Shown: in pieces, positions 1 through 7,760 of the stretch
Layout of the letters: the number at the start of each line of letters is the position of its first letter
Numbering within the stretch: the first letter of the stretch is position 1
NCBI RefSeq assembly: GCF_001005085.2
Contig: NZ_LBMU02000003.1
Coordinates: 62,001-126,000, forward strand
DNA length: 64,000 nucleotides
Reading direction: 5' to 3'
Source: Streptomyces humi
GTDB taxonomy: Bacteria; Actinomycetota; Actinomycetes; Streptomycetales; Streptomycetaceae
Made by a program: the position numbers and the translations under genes
The notes under the pieces: model-generated
Told to the model about the DNA's origin: nothing
Seen by the model: only the letters and a program-made list of their open reading frames with translations
Database searches by the model: none

Positions 1-1104
1 GGCGGCGACCAGCAGGTCGGCGGGCTCGAACGCCGGGCGTTCCGGGCGGCGCAGGAAGACCACCGCGCCGGTCACCCGGCGGCGGCCGCGCAGCGGGGCG
101 AGGATCGCGTGCGTGCCGGCCCAGCCGTTCAACGCGCTGTCCTCACCGACGAGTTCGCTGAGCGCGGCGCGGGTCGGCGAGTTGTCGGCGAACACCGGGC
201 GGACCCCGCGCAGCACCTCGGCGAGGGCACCGCCGGGTACCACCTCGCTCCAGTCGGAGGCGTCCAGGTCGTCCTGCTCGTCGTCCACGGTCTCGGCCGG
301 CCAGACCAGGCCCTCGGCGCCGGGGCCCTTCATCCGGTCGGTGCGGCGCAGTCGCAGCACGGCGGGGCCGGTGGGGCGTTCGTCGCCGACCGGGAGGGGG
401 TCGCGCAGATAGACGAGGGCCGCGTCGGAGTACGTGGGCACGGCGGCCCGGCACAGGCCGAGCACGATCTCGTCGGTGTCGAAGCCGCGGGCGATCCGCC
501 GGGTGGCGGCGCCGACGTAGCGGAGGCGGTCCTCGTCCGGGGCCTTCAGCGCGGTGGCGGGCCTCACCTGCGGGATCGCGGTGGCCTCGCGCACCCCGAG
601 CGCGGCCTGCGCCGAGAGGGCGTCCGCCAAAGCGATGTCGTCGTCCACGAAGTCCTCCCGGTCCGGGCGCCGCAGGAACACCGCCACGCCCACGACGGCG
701 TCGGGTGCGCGCAGCGGGGCGAGCAGGACCCGGTTGCCCCGGGGGAGCCGGGGTGCCTTCCCCAGCAGCTCGCGCAGCGCCTCGTCGGTGTCGGGTCCTG
801 CCGGGCCGGCGCCGCGTGTTCTGCCGCACCGCAGCATCCGGGCCAGCACGCCGTCGGGCGTCACCGACGCGGTGTCCGGGGGCATCCCGCCCATGGCGCC
901 GCCGAGTTCGGCCGGTGCCGCGTCCAGCCGCAGGCGCAGTGGTTCGGAGCGGTCCGGCCGGCCGTCCTCCAGGTAGACGAACGCGCCGTCCGCCAGTTCG
1001 GGGACGACCGACCGGCACAGCTCGCGGACGACCTGGGCAGCGCCCTCGGCGCGCGCGATCCGGCGGCCGGCAACGGCCAGGAAACGTTGAGGATCCGGCA
1101 GCAT
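1..1104 (-). CDS. Tandem-GAF sensor protein, 3' end beyond window (partial)
   Basis: The first 368 codons of a gene that runs off the left edge; no stop is present inside the window. The start is ATG at 1104-1102 with GGAGAGG a few bases upstream. The protein begins MLPDPQRFLAVAGRRIAR and holds two related GAF-like units. Unit 1 (about residues 8-155) opens with RRIARAEGAAQVVRELCRS, and unit 2 (about 190-368) with RRIARGFDTDEIVLGLCRA. Both continue into a VP-(E/T)-x-(A/S)D-(G/A)A-x-VYL stretch and end in APLR...FLRRP. In Streptomyces this arrangement is usual for PP2C/SpoIIE-type phosphatases or GAF signalling proteins, so a catalytic domain beyond the edge is likely but not seen. Confidence 0.8.
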   Translation of the reverse strand, partial: MLPDPQRFLAVAGRRIARAEGAAQVVRELCRSVVPELADGAFVYLEDGRPDRSEPLRLRLDAAPAELGGAMGGMPPDTASVTPDGVLARMLRCGRTRGAGPAGPDTDEALRELLGKAPRLPRGNRVLLAPLRAPDAVVGVAVFLRRPDREDFVDDDIALADALSAQAALGVREATAIPQVRPATALKAPDEDRLRYVGAATRRIARGFDTDEIVLGLCRAAVPTYSDAALVYLRDPLPVGDERPTGPAVLRLRRTDRMKGPGAEGLVWPAETVDDEQDDLDASDWSEVVPGGALAEVLRGVRPVFADNSPTRAALSELVGEDSALNGWAGTHAILAPLRGRRRVTGAVVFLRRPERPAFEPADLLVAA

Positions 1105-1452
1105 CGCCTCTCCGTGCCGGTGGCCGCTTCACAAGGTCGCTTTCATCTTGAGCCAGGGTCAATGCCGTGTCCAGGGTTTCCGTCGGTAGACCAAGTCCGG
1201 CTCATGATCCGGCGGTTGGGGTGGCGACCGGAGCGTGACGCCGGCGACACCCACCGTGTGCCCGGTCCCGGCGCTCCGGCCTGCGGGGCAGCGCCGTGTG
1301 AACTGGGCGGAACACCCGTCGAGTTCGCGTGAACACCGGGGGCGTGCTCGGCAAAACCCCGTGAAGACGTTCCTGTTGATGTTGGTCTTGCTGCACACTC
1401 CTCCCGTCGACACGTGCCGAACAGCAGATCGGGCACAGACTCCGGAGGCGTC
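1105..1452. other. Gap between divergent genes, no gene seen
   Basis: 348 bp between the GAF-protein start (minus) and the small plus-strand gene at 1453. It should hold both promoters. A TTGACC hexamer on the minus strand (1162-1157) is a possible -35 for the GAF gene, but no convincing -10 follows. The stretch around 1370-1400 is less GC-rich than its surroundings. I see no RNA gene, repeat or coding frame with supporting evidence. Confidence 0.5.
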
Positions 1453-1671
1453 ATGTCGCAGAACGACGAGAGCAAGGTCAGACGCTGGGACCAGCACGGC
1501 CGGGAGCACGTGGTCCGGGTGCGGCGCACGGGTGTGCAGCGCACGATCGAATGCGACACCTGCGGCTGGCGCAAGGGCGCGCAGTTCCTGCCCTGGCTGA
1601 AGGCCGAGGAGCACCTGGCGGAGGCCCACCAGGCCACCGTGGACCCGGCGGGGGCCGAACCCTCCCGATGA
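1453..1671 (+). CDS. Small conserved hypothetical protein with CxxC motif
   Basis: A 72-residue protein starting at ATG 1453, chosen because GGAGG lies at 1444-1448, five bases upstream. The 13 in-frame codons further upstream lack a ribosome binding site. It is hydrophilic, with a single CDTCG motif followed by aromatic residues (GWRKGAQFLPWL). Two cysteines alone could form half of a metal site if the protein dimerises, but that is inference. It looks like the short DNA- or RNA-associated proteins common in Streptomyces; I do not recognise a named family. It is separated by 55 bp from the serine hydrolase downstream. Confidence 0.65.
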   Translation: MSQNDESKVRRWDQHGREHVVRVRRTGVQRTIECDTCGWRKGAQFLPWLKAEEHLAEAHQATVDPAGAEPSR

Positions 1672-1726
1672 GTTTCCGGCGGGGCGGCAGTCGTACCCAC
1701 GACCGCACCCACCGGAGGGACCACAG

Positions 1727-2875
1727 ATGACCCCGACCCCGCTGCACGCCACCCTGCGCCGGTACGTCGACGACGGCACCGTTCCCGGAGCCGTCGGGCT
1801 CGTCGCCCGCGGCGACGACGTCGAGGCCGTGGCCGTCGGCACCACGGACGTGGAGGGCTCCGCGCCGATGACCCGGGACTCGATCTTCCGGCTCGCGTCG
1901 GTCACCAAGCCGATCACCGCCGCGGCGGTGCTGATGCTGGTGGACGACGGCCTGGTCGGGCTGGACGACCCGGTGGAGCGGTGGCTTCCCGAGCTGGCGA
2001 AGCCGATGGTGGTGCGCACGCCCGCCGGGCCCGTCGAGGACGTGGTGCCGGCGGCCCGCCCGGTCACCGTCGAGGACCTGCTGAGCTTTCGCGCGGGCTG
2101 GGGTCTGCCCGGTGACTTCTCGCTGCCCGCCGCGCAGGCCCTGCTCGCGGTGCAGCGGCACGACCTCCCCTTCCGGGAGTGGCCGGACCCGGACAGCTGG
2201 CTGGGCCTGCTCGCCGAGGTGCCGATGCTGCACCAGCCGGGCGAGGCCTGGCTGTACGGCACCGCGTCCGCGCTCCAGGGCATCCTGGTCGCGCGAGTGT
2301 CGGGCGGTACGCTGCCGGACTTCCTCGCGGAACGGCTCTTCGAGCCGCTGGGCATGCGGGACACCGCGTTCGAGGTGCCGGCGTCGAAACGGGACCGCTT
2401 CACCTCGTTCTATCACCGCGCCGAGGACGGCGGCCTGCGGCTGGCCGACACCCCGGACGGCGACTTCAGCGGCCTGCCGCGGTTCCCTTCGGGCGGCGGC
2501 GGCCTGGTCTCCACGGCCGACGACTGGCTGGCCTTCGGCCGGCTGCTGCTGAACGCGGGCGCCACCGCGGACGGCCGCCGGCTGCTCTCCGCGACCTCGG
2601 TGAGCCGGATGACCACCAACCACCTGACGGCGGCCCAGCGCGACGCCGCCGGCCTGTTCCTGGAGGGGCAGGGCTGGGGGTACGGCGGCCAGGTCGACGT
2701 CACCCCGGCCGACCCGTGGTCGGTGCCCGGCCGCTACGGCTGGGTCGGCGGCACCGGCACCACCGCGCACGTCGTCCCGGCCACCGGCACGGTCACGGTC
2801 CTGCTGACCCAGGCGGCCATGACGGGCCCGACGCCGCTCCAGGTGATGCGGGACTTCTGGACGGTCACCTCATAG
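1727..2875 (+). CDS. Serine hydrolase, class C beta-lactamase/esterase family
   Basis: A 382-residue protein of the beta-lactamase-related penicillin-binding-protein-like fold. The SxxK nucleophile motif is SVTK at residues 58-61, preceded by FRLA as is typical. LFEPLGM (residues 204-210) and the C-terminal GTGTTAHV are further family landmarks. No signal peptide is seen at MTPTPLHATLRRYVDDG, so it is probably cytoplasmic. Such proteins are mostly esterases or D-aminopeptidases and rarely true beta-lactamases. GGAGG lies upstream of the ATG. The substrate cannot be inferred. Confidence 0.85.
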   Translation: MTPTPLHATLRRYVDDGTVPGAVGLVARGDDVEAVAVGTTDVEGSAPMTRDSIFRLASVTKPITAAAVLMLVDDGLVGLDDPVERWLPELAKPMVVRTPAGPVEDVVPAARPVTVEDLLSFRAGWGLPGDFSLPAAQALLAVQRHDLPFREWPDPDSWLGLLAEVPMLHQPGEAWLYGTASALQGILVARVSGGTLPDFLAERLFEPLGMRDTAFEVPASKRDRFTSFYHRAEDGGLRLADTPDGDFSGLPRFPSGGGGLVSTADDWLAFGRLLLNAGATADGRRLLSATSVSRMTTNHLTAAQRDAAGLFLEGQGWGYGGQVDVTPADPWSVPGRYGWVGGTGTTAHVVPATGTVTVLLTQAAMTGPTPLQVMRDFWTVTS

Positions 2876-3061
2876 GACGGCCGTTACGGCATTCGGGTGA
2901 CATGGAAGGTAAGAATCAGGAGGTCAGGGCAGCCGCTGCCACCTGCGGGACTTACCGGACCGCAGTCTCCTGCTCACCGCTTCCGAAACTGCCCGGGTCG
3001 CCACCGCGGGCGGCCCGGCCAAGCCTGGAGGGGACCCCCCGTCACCCGACAGGAGCACTCC

Positions 3062-3466
3062 ATGCGCACCACTCAGCGTCAGATGTCCCGGGCCCTCGCC
3101 GCCGGCGCCCTCTCGCTGGCCCTGCTGTCGGCCGGCAGCGCCGGAGCCTTCGCCGCGGAGACCAAGGCGAGCCCCTCCCCGTCCCCGATGGCCTCGATCT
3201 CGATCAAGGCCACCAAGTCCTCGGTCACCACCGGTGAATCCGTGACCTTCACGGGCCGTACGTCCGGTCTGAAGGTGGGCTGGCCGCTGGTGCTCCAGCA
3301 CGAGAAGAGCGGCAAGTGGATCCCGCTCAAGGTGAACACAAAGATCAAGAACGGCAGTTCCTACTCGCTGACCACGTCGTTCAAGGCGAAGGGGACCCAG
3401 CACCTGCGGGTCGCCGCGGTCGGCAAGAAGGTCTACTCGCCGACCGTCACGGTCAACGTCACCTGA
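3062..3466 (+). CDS. Small secreted protein with signal peptide
   Basis: A 134-residue exported protein. The start at ATG 3062 has AGGAG at 3051-3055 and opens a classical Sec signal peptide: MRTTQRQ, a hydrophobic LAAGALSLALLSAGSAG stretch, then the AFA-AE cleavage site near residue 31. The mature part is a single beta-rich domain of about 100 residues (ISIKATKSSVTTGESVTFTG...VYSPTVTVNVT), like an Ig-fold or invasin/Big-type module. It lacks cysteines and any anchor. The frame stays open for 55 codons upstream, but those encode no plausible protein. Its 3' end overlaps the convergent TetR gene by 8 bases. Confidence 0.75.
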   Translation: MRTTQRQMSRALAAGALSLALLSAGSAGAFAAETKASPSPSPMASISIKATKSSVTTGESVTFTGRTSGLKVGWPLVLQHEKSGKWIPLKVNTKIKNGSSYSLTTSFKAKGTQHLRVAAVGKKVYSPTVTVNVT

Positions 3467-4049
3467 GGCCGCGGACCAGCAGGTCCACCAGGGACGCGAA
3501 GTCCCCGTCGGCCTCCGGCCGCTCCCACTCGCGGGCGTAGCCCGGGTCGTGGAAGCGGCCGGTGGCCTGGAAGACGACGCGGGCCGCGGCGGCCGGGTCG
3601 GAGACCGTGAAGGTGCCCGACGCGGTCCCGTCCGCGATGATCCGGGTCAGCTGGCCGGTCAGGTCGGCGATGTGGCCGGCGACCGCCGGTCCGTTCTCGT
3701 CGACCAGCACCATGTAGGTGGCGAACAGTTCGGGGTCGTCGCCCGCCTTGCGCCGCTTCGCCTCGAACAGTGCCGCGAGCCAGGCCCGCAGCCGGTCCTC
3801 GGCGGCCCGGTCCTCGGCCACGATGCCGGACAGCGCGGCAGAGGTGCGGTCCAACCACCGCTTGGTCACCGCTTCACGCAGCGCCGCCTTGGTACGGAAG
3901 TGCCGGTAGACGGTGCCGTGGCTGACACCGAGGGCGCGGGCCACGTCGACCACGGTGGCCTTGGCCGGGCCGTGCCGGCGCAGCACCTCCTCGGTCGCCT
4001 CGAGGATGCGTTCGGCGGTGAGGGTCGGGGGCGGGGACGTGGCTGCCAT
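3459..4049 (-). CDS. TetR family transcriptional regulator
   Basis: A 196-residue one-component regulator. The N-terminal helix-turn-helix is clear: ERILEATEEVLRRHG, then TVVDVARALGVSHGTVYRHF and the KAALREAV cap (residues 13-66). The rest is an alpha-helical ligand-binding and dimerisation domain. It lies 47 bp downstream of, and in the same direction as, the aldo/keto reductase gene, whose promoter region holds a perfect palindrome (5142-5163). The simplest reading is a two-gene unit autoregulated through that site. The ligand is unknown. Confidence 0.9.
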   Translation of the reverse strand: MAATSPPPTLTAERILEATEEVLRRHGPAKATVVDVARALGVSHGTVYRHFRTKAALREAVTKRWLDRTSAALSGIVAEDRAAEDRLRAWLAALFEAKRRKAGDDPELFATYMVLVDENGPAVAGHIADLTGQLTRIIADGTASGTFTVSDPAAAARVVFQATGRFHDPGYAREWERPEADGDFASLVDLLVRGLR

Positions 4050-4096
4050 GACCTAGACGGTACCCGGACGGTGGTTCGCGCTGCCCGGAGCCGTGA

Positions 4097-5119
4097 TCAC
4101 TGCTCGGTGCCCAGGGTCGCCATCTGCGCGGCCGGGTAGCGGGTGCCGGCCGCCGCGTCCGCCGGGACGGCCTCCTCGATCGCCGCCAGGTCGGCCGCGT
4201 CCAGGGTGACGTCCAGGGCGCCCAGCGACTCGGAGAGCCGCTCGCGGGTGCGGGCGCCGACGAGCGGCACGATGTCGTGGCCGTGCTGCGCGCCGCGGGA
4301 GAGCACCCAGGCGATGGCGATCTGCGCGACCGTCACGCCCTTCTCGTCGGCGATCCTGCGCAGCGCCTCGACCAGGTCGAGGTTGTGCTGGAGGTTGTCG
4401 CCCTGGAAGCGGGGCGAGTGGGCCCGGAAGTCGCCGGCGCCGAACTGCCGGTCGCGGGTGAAGTGGCCGGAGATCAGCCCCCGGGACAGCACGCCGTACG
4501 CCGTGATGCCGATGCCCAGTTCGCGGGTGGTCGGCAGGATCTCCCGCTCGATGTCCCGGGTGATGATCGCGTACTCGACCTGGAGGTCGGAGATCGGCGC
4601 GGTGGCGGCGGCCCGCCGGATGTTCTCGGCGCCGGCCTCGCTGAGCCCGATGTGCCGGACGTACCCGGCGTCGACCAGTTCCTTGATGGCACCGACCGTC
4701 TCCTCGATCGGCACGTCGGGGTCGACGCGGGCGATCCGGTAGACGTCGATGTGGTCGACGCCGAGGCGCTGGAGGGAGTAGGCGGCGAAGTTCTTCACCG
4801 CGGCCGGCCGGCCGTCGTAGCCGAGCCAGCTGCCCTCCGGACCACGCAGCGCGCCGAACTTCACGCTGAGCAGGGCCTGTTCGCGGTGGGCGGCGGGGGC
4901 GCTGCGCAGAGCCTCGCCGATCAGCATCTCGTTGTGGCCCATGGCGTAGAAGTCGCCGGTGTCGAGCAGGGTCACGCCGGCTTCGAGGGCCGCGTGGACG
5001 GTGGCGATCGACTCGGCGCGGTCGGCCTCGCCGTACAGCGCGGACATGCCCATGCAGCCGAGGCCGAGGGCGGAGACCCGGAGGCCGGCGGATCCGAGGG
5101 GGTGGGTGTGCATCGTCAT
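4097..5119 (-). CDS. Aldo/keto reductase
   Basis: A 340-residue NADPH-dependent oxidoreductase of the AKR superfamily (TIM barrel). The start is taken at ATG 5119 (MTMHTHPLGSAGLRVSALGLGCMGMSALYG), with AAGGTGG just upstream; 19 further in-frame codons upstream look non-coding and contain the operator. Family landmarks are GLGCMGMS, the catalytic Asp/Tyr region LLDTGDFYAMGHNEMLIGEAL, the Lys-containing LLSVKFG and the C-terminal VPLVGARTRERLSESL nucleotide-binding segment. It resembles AKR11/13-type enzymes; the substrate is unknown. It is followed by the TetR gene and is probably induced by its own substrate through that regulator. Confidence 0.9.
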   Translation of the reverse strand: MTMHTHPLGSAGLRVSALGLGCMGMSALYGEADRAESIATVHAALEAGVTLLDTGDFYAMGHNEMLIGEALRSAPAAHREQALLSVKFGALRGPEGSWLGYDGRPAAVKNFAAYSLQRLGVDHIDVYRIARVDPDVPIEETVGAIKELVDAGYVRHIGLSEAGAENIRRAAATAPISDLQVEYAIITRDIEREILPTTRELGIGITAYGVLSRGLISGHFTRDRQFGAGDFRAHSPRFQGDNLQHNLDLVEALRRIADEKGVTVAQIAIAWVLSRGAQHGHDIVPLVGARTRERLSESLGALDVTLDAADLAAIEEAVPADAAAGTRYPAAQMATLGTEQ

Positions 5120-5141
5120 GGCACCACCTTGGCATGACAGC

Positions 5142-5163
5142 TGACAGATTTCAATATCTGTCA
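5142..5163. promoter_or_regulatory. Palindromic operator, probable TetR site
   Basis: Perfect inverted repeat TGACAGAT-n6-ATCTGTCA, with arms at 5142-5149 and 5156-5163. It sits 23 bp upstream of the aldo/keto reductase start and is markedly AT-rich against the local background. The arm length and short centre fit a TetR-family dimer site. Assignment to the TetR protein at 3459-4049 rests on proximity. Confidence 0.7.
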
Positions 5164-5211
5164 TTCCAAACATCACACCCGTCCCGGCGGGACGGCCAGG
5201 ATCCCGCCGAA

Positions 5212-5244
5212 TGGTCCAGACCTATTGACGGGAGGTCTGGACCA
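5212..5244 (+). promoter_or_regulatory. Chitinase promoter with paired dre-like sites around -35
   Basis: TGGTCCAGACCT (5212-5223) and its exact reverse complement AGGTCTGGACCA (5233-5244) flank a TTGACG hexamer (5225-5230) that fits a -35. The 12-mer is the repeat known from Streptomyces chitinase promoters, and its core resembles the DasR consensus ACTGGTCTAGACCAGT. The -10 is not obvious. GlcNAc-dependent derepression of the chitinase by DasR is the expected behaviour. Confidence 0.75.
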
Positions 5245-5305
5245 CGAGCACTGTCATGCATACGACATGTCAGCGACCCGCCCCGACCCCACCGGGAGGA
5301 ACCGC

Positions 5306-6352
5306 ATGCTCCGCCGCGCCCTGAGCCTGCTCGCCGCAGCGCTCGCCACCGCCTGTCTGACCCAGCTGCCCGCCGCCGCCCCCGCCTCCGCCGCCGACAC
5401 CTGCGCCCTCAAGTCCCGCCCCGCGGGCAAGGTGCTACAGGGTTACTGGGAGAACTGGGACGGCTCCGCCAACGGCGTCCACCCGCCGTTCGGCTGGACC
5501 CCGATCACCGACTCCCGGATCGCCGCCCACGGCTACAACGTGATCGACGCGGCCTTCCCCGTGATCCGTTCGGACGGCACCGCCCTCTGGGAGGACGGCA
5601 TGGACGCGGGCGTGAAGGTGGCCACGCCCGCGGAGATGTGCGCGGCGAAGGCGGCCGGGCAGACGATCCTGCTGTCGATCGGCGGCGCGGCGGCGGGCAT
5701 CGACCTCAGCTCCGCCACCGTGGCCGACAGGTTCGTCTCGACGATCGTCCCGATCCTGAAGAAGTACAACTTCGACGGCATCGACATCGACATCGAGACC
5801 GGCCTGGTGGGCAGCGGGTCCGTCACCCAGCTCTCCACCTCGCAGTCCAACCTGGTCCGCATCATCGACGGCGTCCTGGCCCGGATGCCGGCCGGCTTCG
5901 GCCTGACGATGGCCCCGGAGACGGCCTATGTCACCGGCGGCAGCATCACGTACGGGTCGATCTGGGGCGCCTACCTGCCGATCGTCAAGAAGTACGCCGA
6001 CAACGGCCGCCTGTGGTGGCTCAACATGCAGTACTACAACGGCAGCATGTACGGCTGCGCCGGCGACTCGTACGCGGCGGGCACGGTGGCCGGCTTCACC
6101 GCGCAGACCGACTGCCTCAACAAGGGCCTGGTCGTGCAGGGTACGACGATCAAGGTGCCGTACGACAAGCAGGTCCCGGGGCTGCCCGCGCAGTCGGGCG
6201 CGGGCGGCGGGTACATGGCACCGTCCCTGGTCTCCCAGGCCTGGAGGCACTACGGCACCTCGCTCAAGGGCCTGATGACCTGGTCGGTCAACTGGGACGG
6301 CTCGAAGAACTGGACGTTCGGCGACAACGTGAAGGCGTTGCAGGGCCGTTGA
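5306..6352 (+). CDS. Secreted GH18 chitinase
   Basis: A 348-residue secreted glycoside hydrolase family 18 enzyme that cleaves beta-1,4 bonds in chitin. The start at ATG 5306 has GGGAGGA upstream and opens a signal peptide (MLRRALSLLAAALATACLTQ...) with cleavage near ASA-AD. The catalytic DxxDxDxE motif is visible as FDGIDIDIE, where the final Glu is the acid/base. ILLSIGG and the C-terminal GLMTWSVNWDG are further GH18 landmarks. It has only the catalytic domain: no carbohydrate-binding or fibronectin module, unlike many Streptomyces chitinases. It lies downstream of the paired dre-like sites and is monocistronic. Confidence 0.93.
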   Translation: MLRRALSLLAAALATACLTQLPAAAPASAADTCALKSRPAGKVLQGYWENWDGSANGVHPPFGWTPITDSRIAAHGYNVIDAAFPVIRSDGTALWEDGMDAGVKVATPAEMCAAKAAGQTILLSIGGAAAGIDLSSATVADRFVSTIVPILKKYNFDGIDIDIETGLVGSGSVTQLSTSQSNLVRIIDGVLARMPAGFGLTMAPETAYVTGGSITYGSIWGAYLPIVKKYADNGRLWWLNMQYYNGSMYGCAGDSYAAGTVAGFTAQTDCLNKGLVVQGTTIKVPYDKQVPGLPAQSGAGGGYMAPSLVSQAWRHYGTSLKGLMTWSVNWDGSKNWTFGDNVKALQGR

Positions 6353-6521
6353 GTCCGCTCGGTGCCGGGGTGGCCCGGGCGGGGCGGCGGAAGCCGAGCC
6401 GACCCTCCGTTCGACAGACCCCGCCCCGGCTCCGAGAATGGAACTGCCGGCGCGCAGTCACCGGCGGCGCCTGCCACCGGCCGTTCCGTGCGGTGCTCCC
6501 GCGCCGCCGAGGAGGCCTGCC

Positions 6522-7649
6522 ATGACCATCCGGATCGCCACGTTCAACATGGAGAACCTCTTCCGCCGGCCCACGGCCTTCCGCCTGGAGAACCCGGCCG
6601 ACCGGGAACAAGTCCTCGCCGACTTCGCCACGTTGGTCGCCCTCCTCGACAAGCCGGCGTACGCGGACGCCGACAAGGCGGAGATGGTTCGGATCATCAC
6701 GACGTACCGGGCGTACGACGTCGTCGCCGACCCGAAGGACCCGAAGGGGCCGCCGCCGATCGTCATCAACCAGTCCCGCCCGGGGAAGCACACCAGCCTG
6801 TTCGAGACCTCCGGGCCGCCGAAGAGCCCGCACGTCGAGATCACGGCCACCGGCCGGGGCTCCTGGACCGGATGGGCCGAACTCGGGCAGGACGACCTCG
6901 ACATGACGACGGTGCGGAACACCGGCCGGGTGGTCTCCGAGGTCGACGCGGACATCCTGCTGACCGTGGAGGTCGAGGACCGGCTCACCCTGGAGCGCTT
7001 CAACACGGACATCCTGGCGAAGGCGTTGGGCAGACGGCCGTACCCGTACAACCTGCTGATCGACGGCAACGACCCCCGGGGCATCGACGTCGGGATCCTC
7101 AGCCGTCACCCGATCACGTCGGTCAGGTCCCACCTCTTCGACACCGACCCGGCACACCCCGCCGACCGCCTGTTCAGCAGGGACTGCCCCGAGTTCGAGA
7201 TCCAGCTCGACGGAACACCGCTGGTGATCCTCGGGAACCACCTCAAGAGCAAGTTCCGGGACGACCCGGAGCTGCGGCTGGCCCAGGCGACGCGGGTCGC
7301 GGAGATCTACGAGGCAGCGGCGGAGCGCACCCCGCACGTCCTGGTCGCCGGGGACCTCAACGACGACCCGGAGAGCGACGCGGTCGCGCAGCTGCTGGCC
7401 ACCGGTCTGCGCGACGTGATGAGCCACCCCTCCTACCACGGGGAGCCCGGCACTCACGAGCCGTGCACCCGGCTCCAGGACAAGATCGACTACCTGCTGC
7501 TCCCGCCGCCGCTGTGGCACGAGGTGCAGCACGTCGGCCTGGAGACCCGGGGCATCTTCGCGGACGGCATCAAGTCCTTCGACACGGTGACGTCGAAACT
7601 CACCGAGGCGTCCGACCACGCGGCACTGTACGTGGACCTGGACCTGTGA
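6522..7649 (+). CDS. Endonuclease/exonuclease/phosphatase-fold protein
   Basis: A 375-residue metal-dependent phosphohydrolase of the EEP superfamily (DNase I, exonuclease III and sphingomyelinase fold). The motifs appear in order: TFNMENLF (metal-binding Asn/Glu), GIDVGILSRHP, VILGNHLKSK (His), VAGDLNDDPESD (catalytic Asp/Asn), KIDYLLL and the C-terminal SDHAALYVD (general base His). GAGGAGG precedes ATG 6522. No signal peptide is present, so it acts inside the cell or exits by another route. An insertion rich in PKDPKGPPPIV near residue 70 is unusual. Whether the substrate is nucleic acid, phospholipid or a small phosphoester cannot be told. Confidence 0.85.
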   Translation: MTIRIATFNMENLFRRPTAFRLENPADREQVLADFATLVALLDKPAYADADKAEMVRIITTYRAYDVVADPKDPKGPPPIVINQSRPGKHTSLFETSGPPKSPHVEITATGRGSWTGWAELGQDDLDMTTVRNTGRVVSEVDADILLTVEVEDRLTLERFNTDILAKALGRRPYPYNLLIDGNDPRGIDVGILSRHPITSVRSHLFDTDPAHPADRLFSRDCPEFEIQLDGTPLVILGNHLKSKFRDDPELRLAQATRVAEIYEAAAERTPHVLVAGDLNDDPESDAVAQLLATGLRDVMSHPSYHGEPGTHEPCTRLQDKIDYLLLPPPLWHEVQHVGLETRGIFADGIKSFDTVTSKLTEASDHAALYVDLDL

Positions 7650-7665
7650 ACGCCGAGTTCCCCGA

Positions 7666-7693
7666 GCCCCGTTGGGGCGCGGGGAACCGCGCG
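7666..7693. repeat. Dispersed GGGGCGCGGGGAAC intergenic repeat, copy A
   Basis: GCCCC-gtt-GGGGC hairpin running into GCGGGGAACCGCGCG. It lies between the EEP gene and glyS, which converge. Related copies occur at 41224, 41347, 46241 (reverse), 50900 and 54844 (reverse). It probably serves as a bidirectional terminator here. Confidence 0.7.
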
Positions 7694-7760
7694 GCCGGCC
7701 GGCGACTGCCCGCGGCCGGCTCACGGCACGGGCCGGGCGGACGCCGGCCCGCTCAGACGC

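Noticed and set aside
143..1162. Minus-strand frame of 339 codons at the left edge
   Set aside because: Its translation is Arg/Pro/Gly-rich low complexity. The frame shifted by one, starting ATG 1104, gives a coherent tandem GAF protein with a ribosome binding site.
1727..2875. Calling this a true class C beta-lactamase (ampC)
   Set aside because: The SxxK motif is present but no signal peptide and no clear YxN or KTG triad were found, so only the broad serine-hydrolase family is supported.
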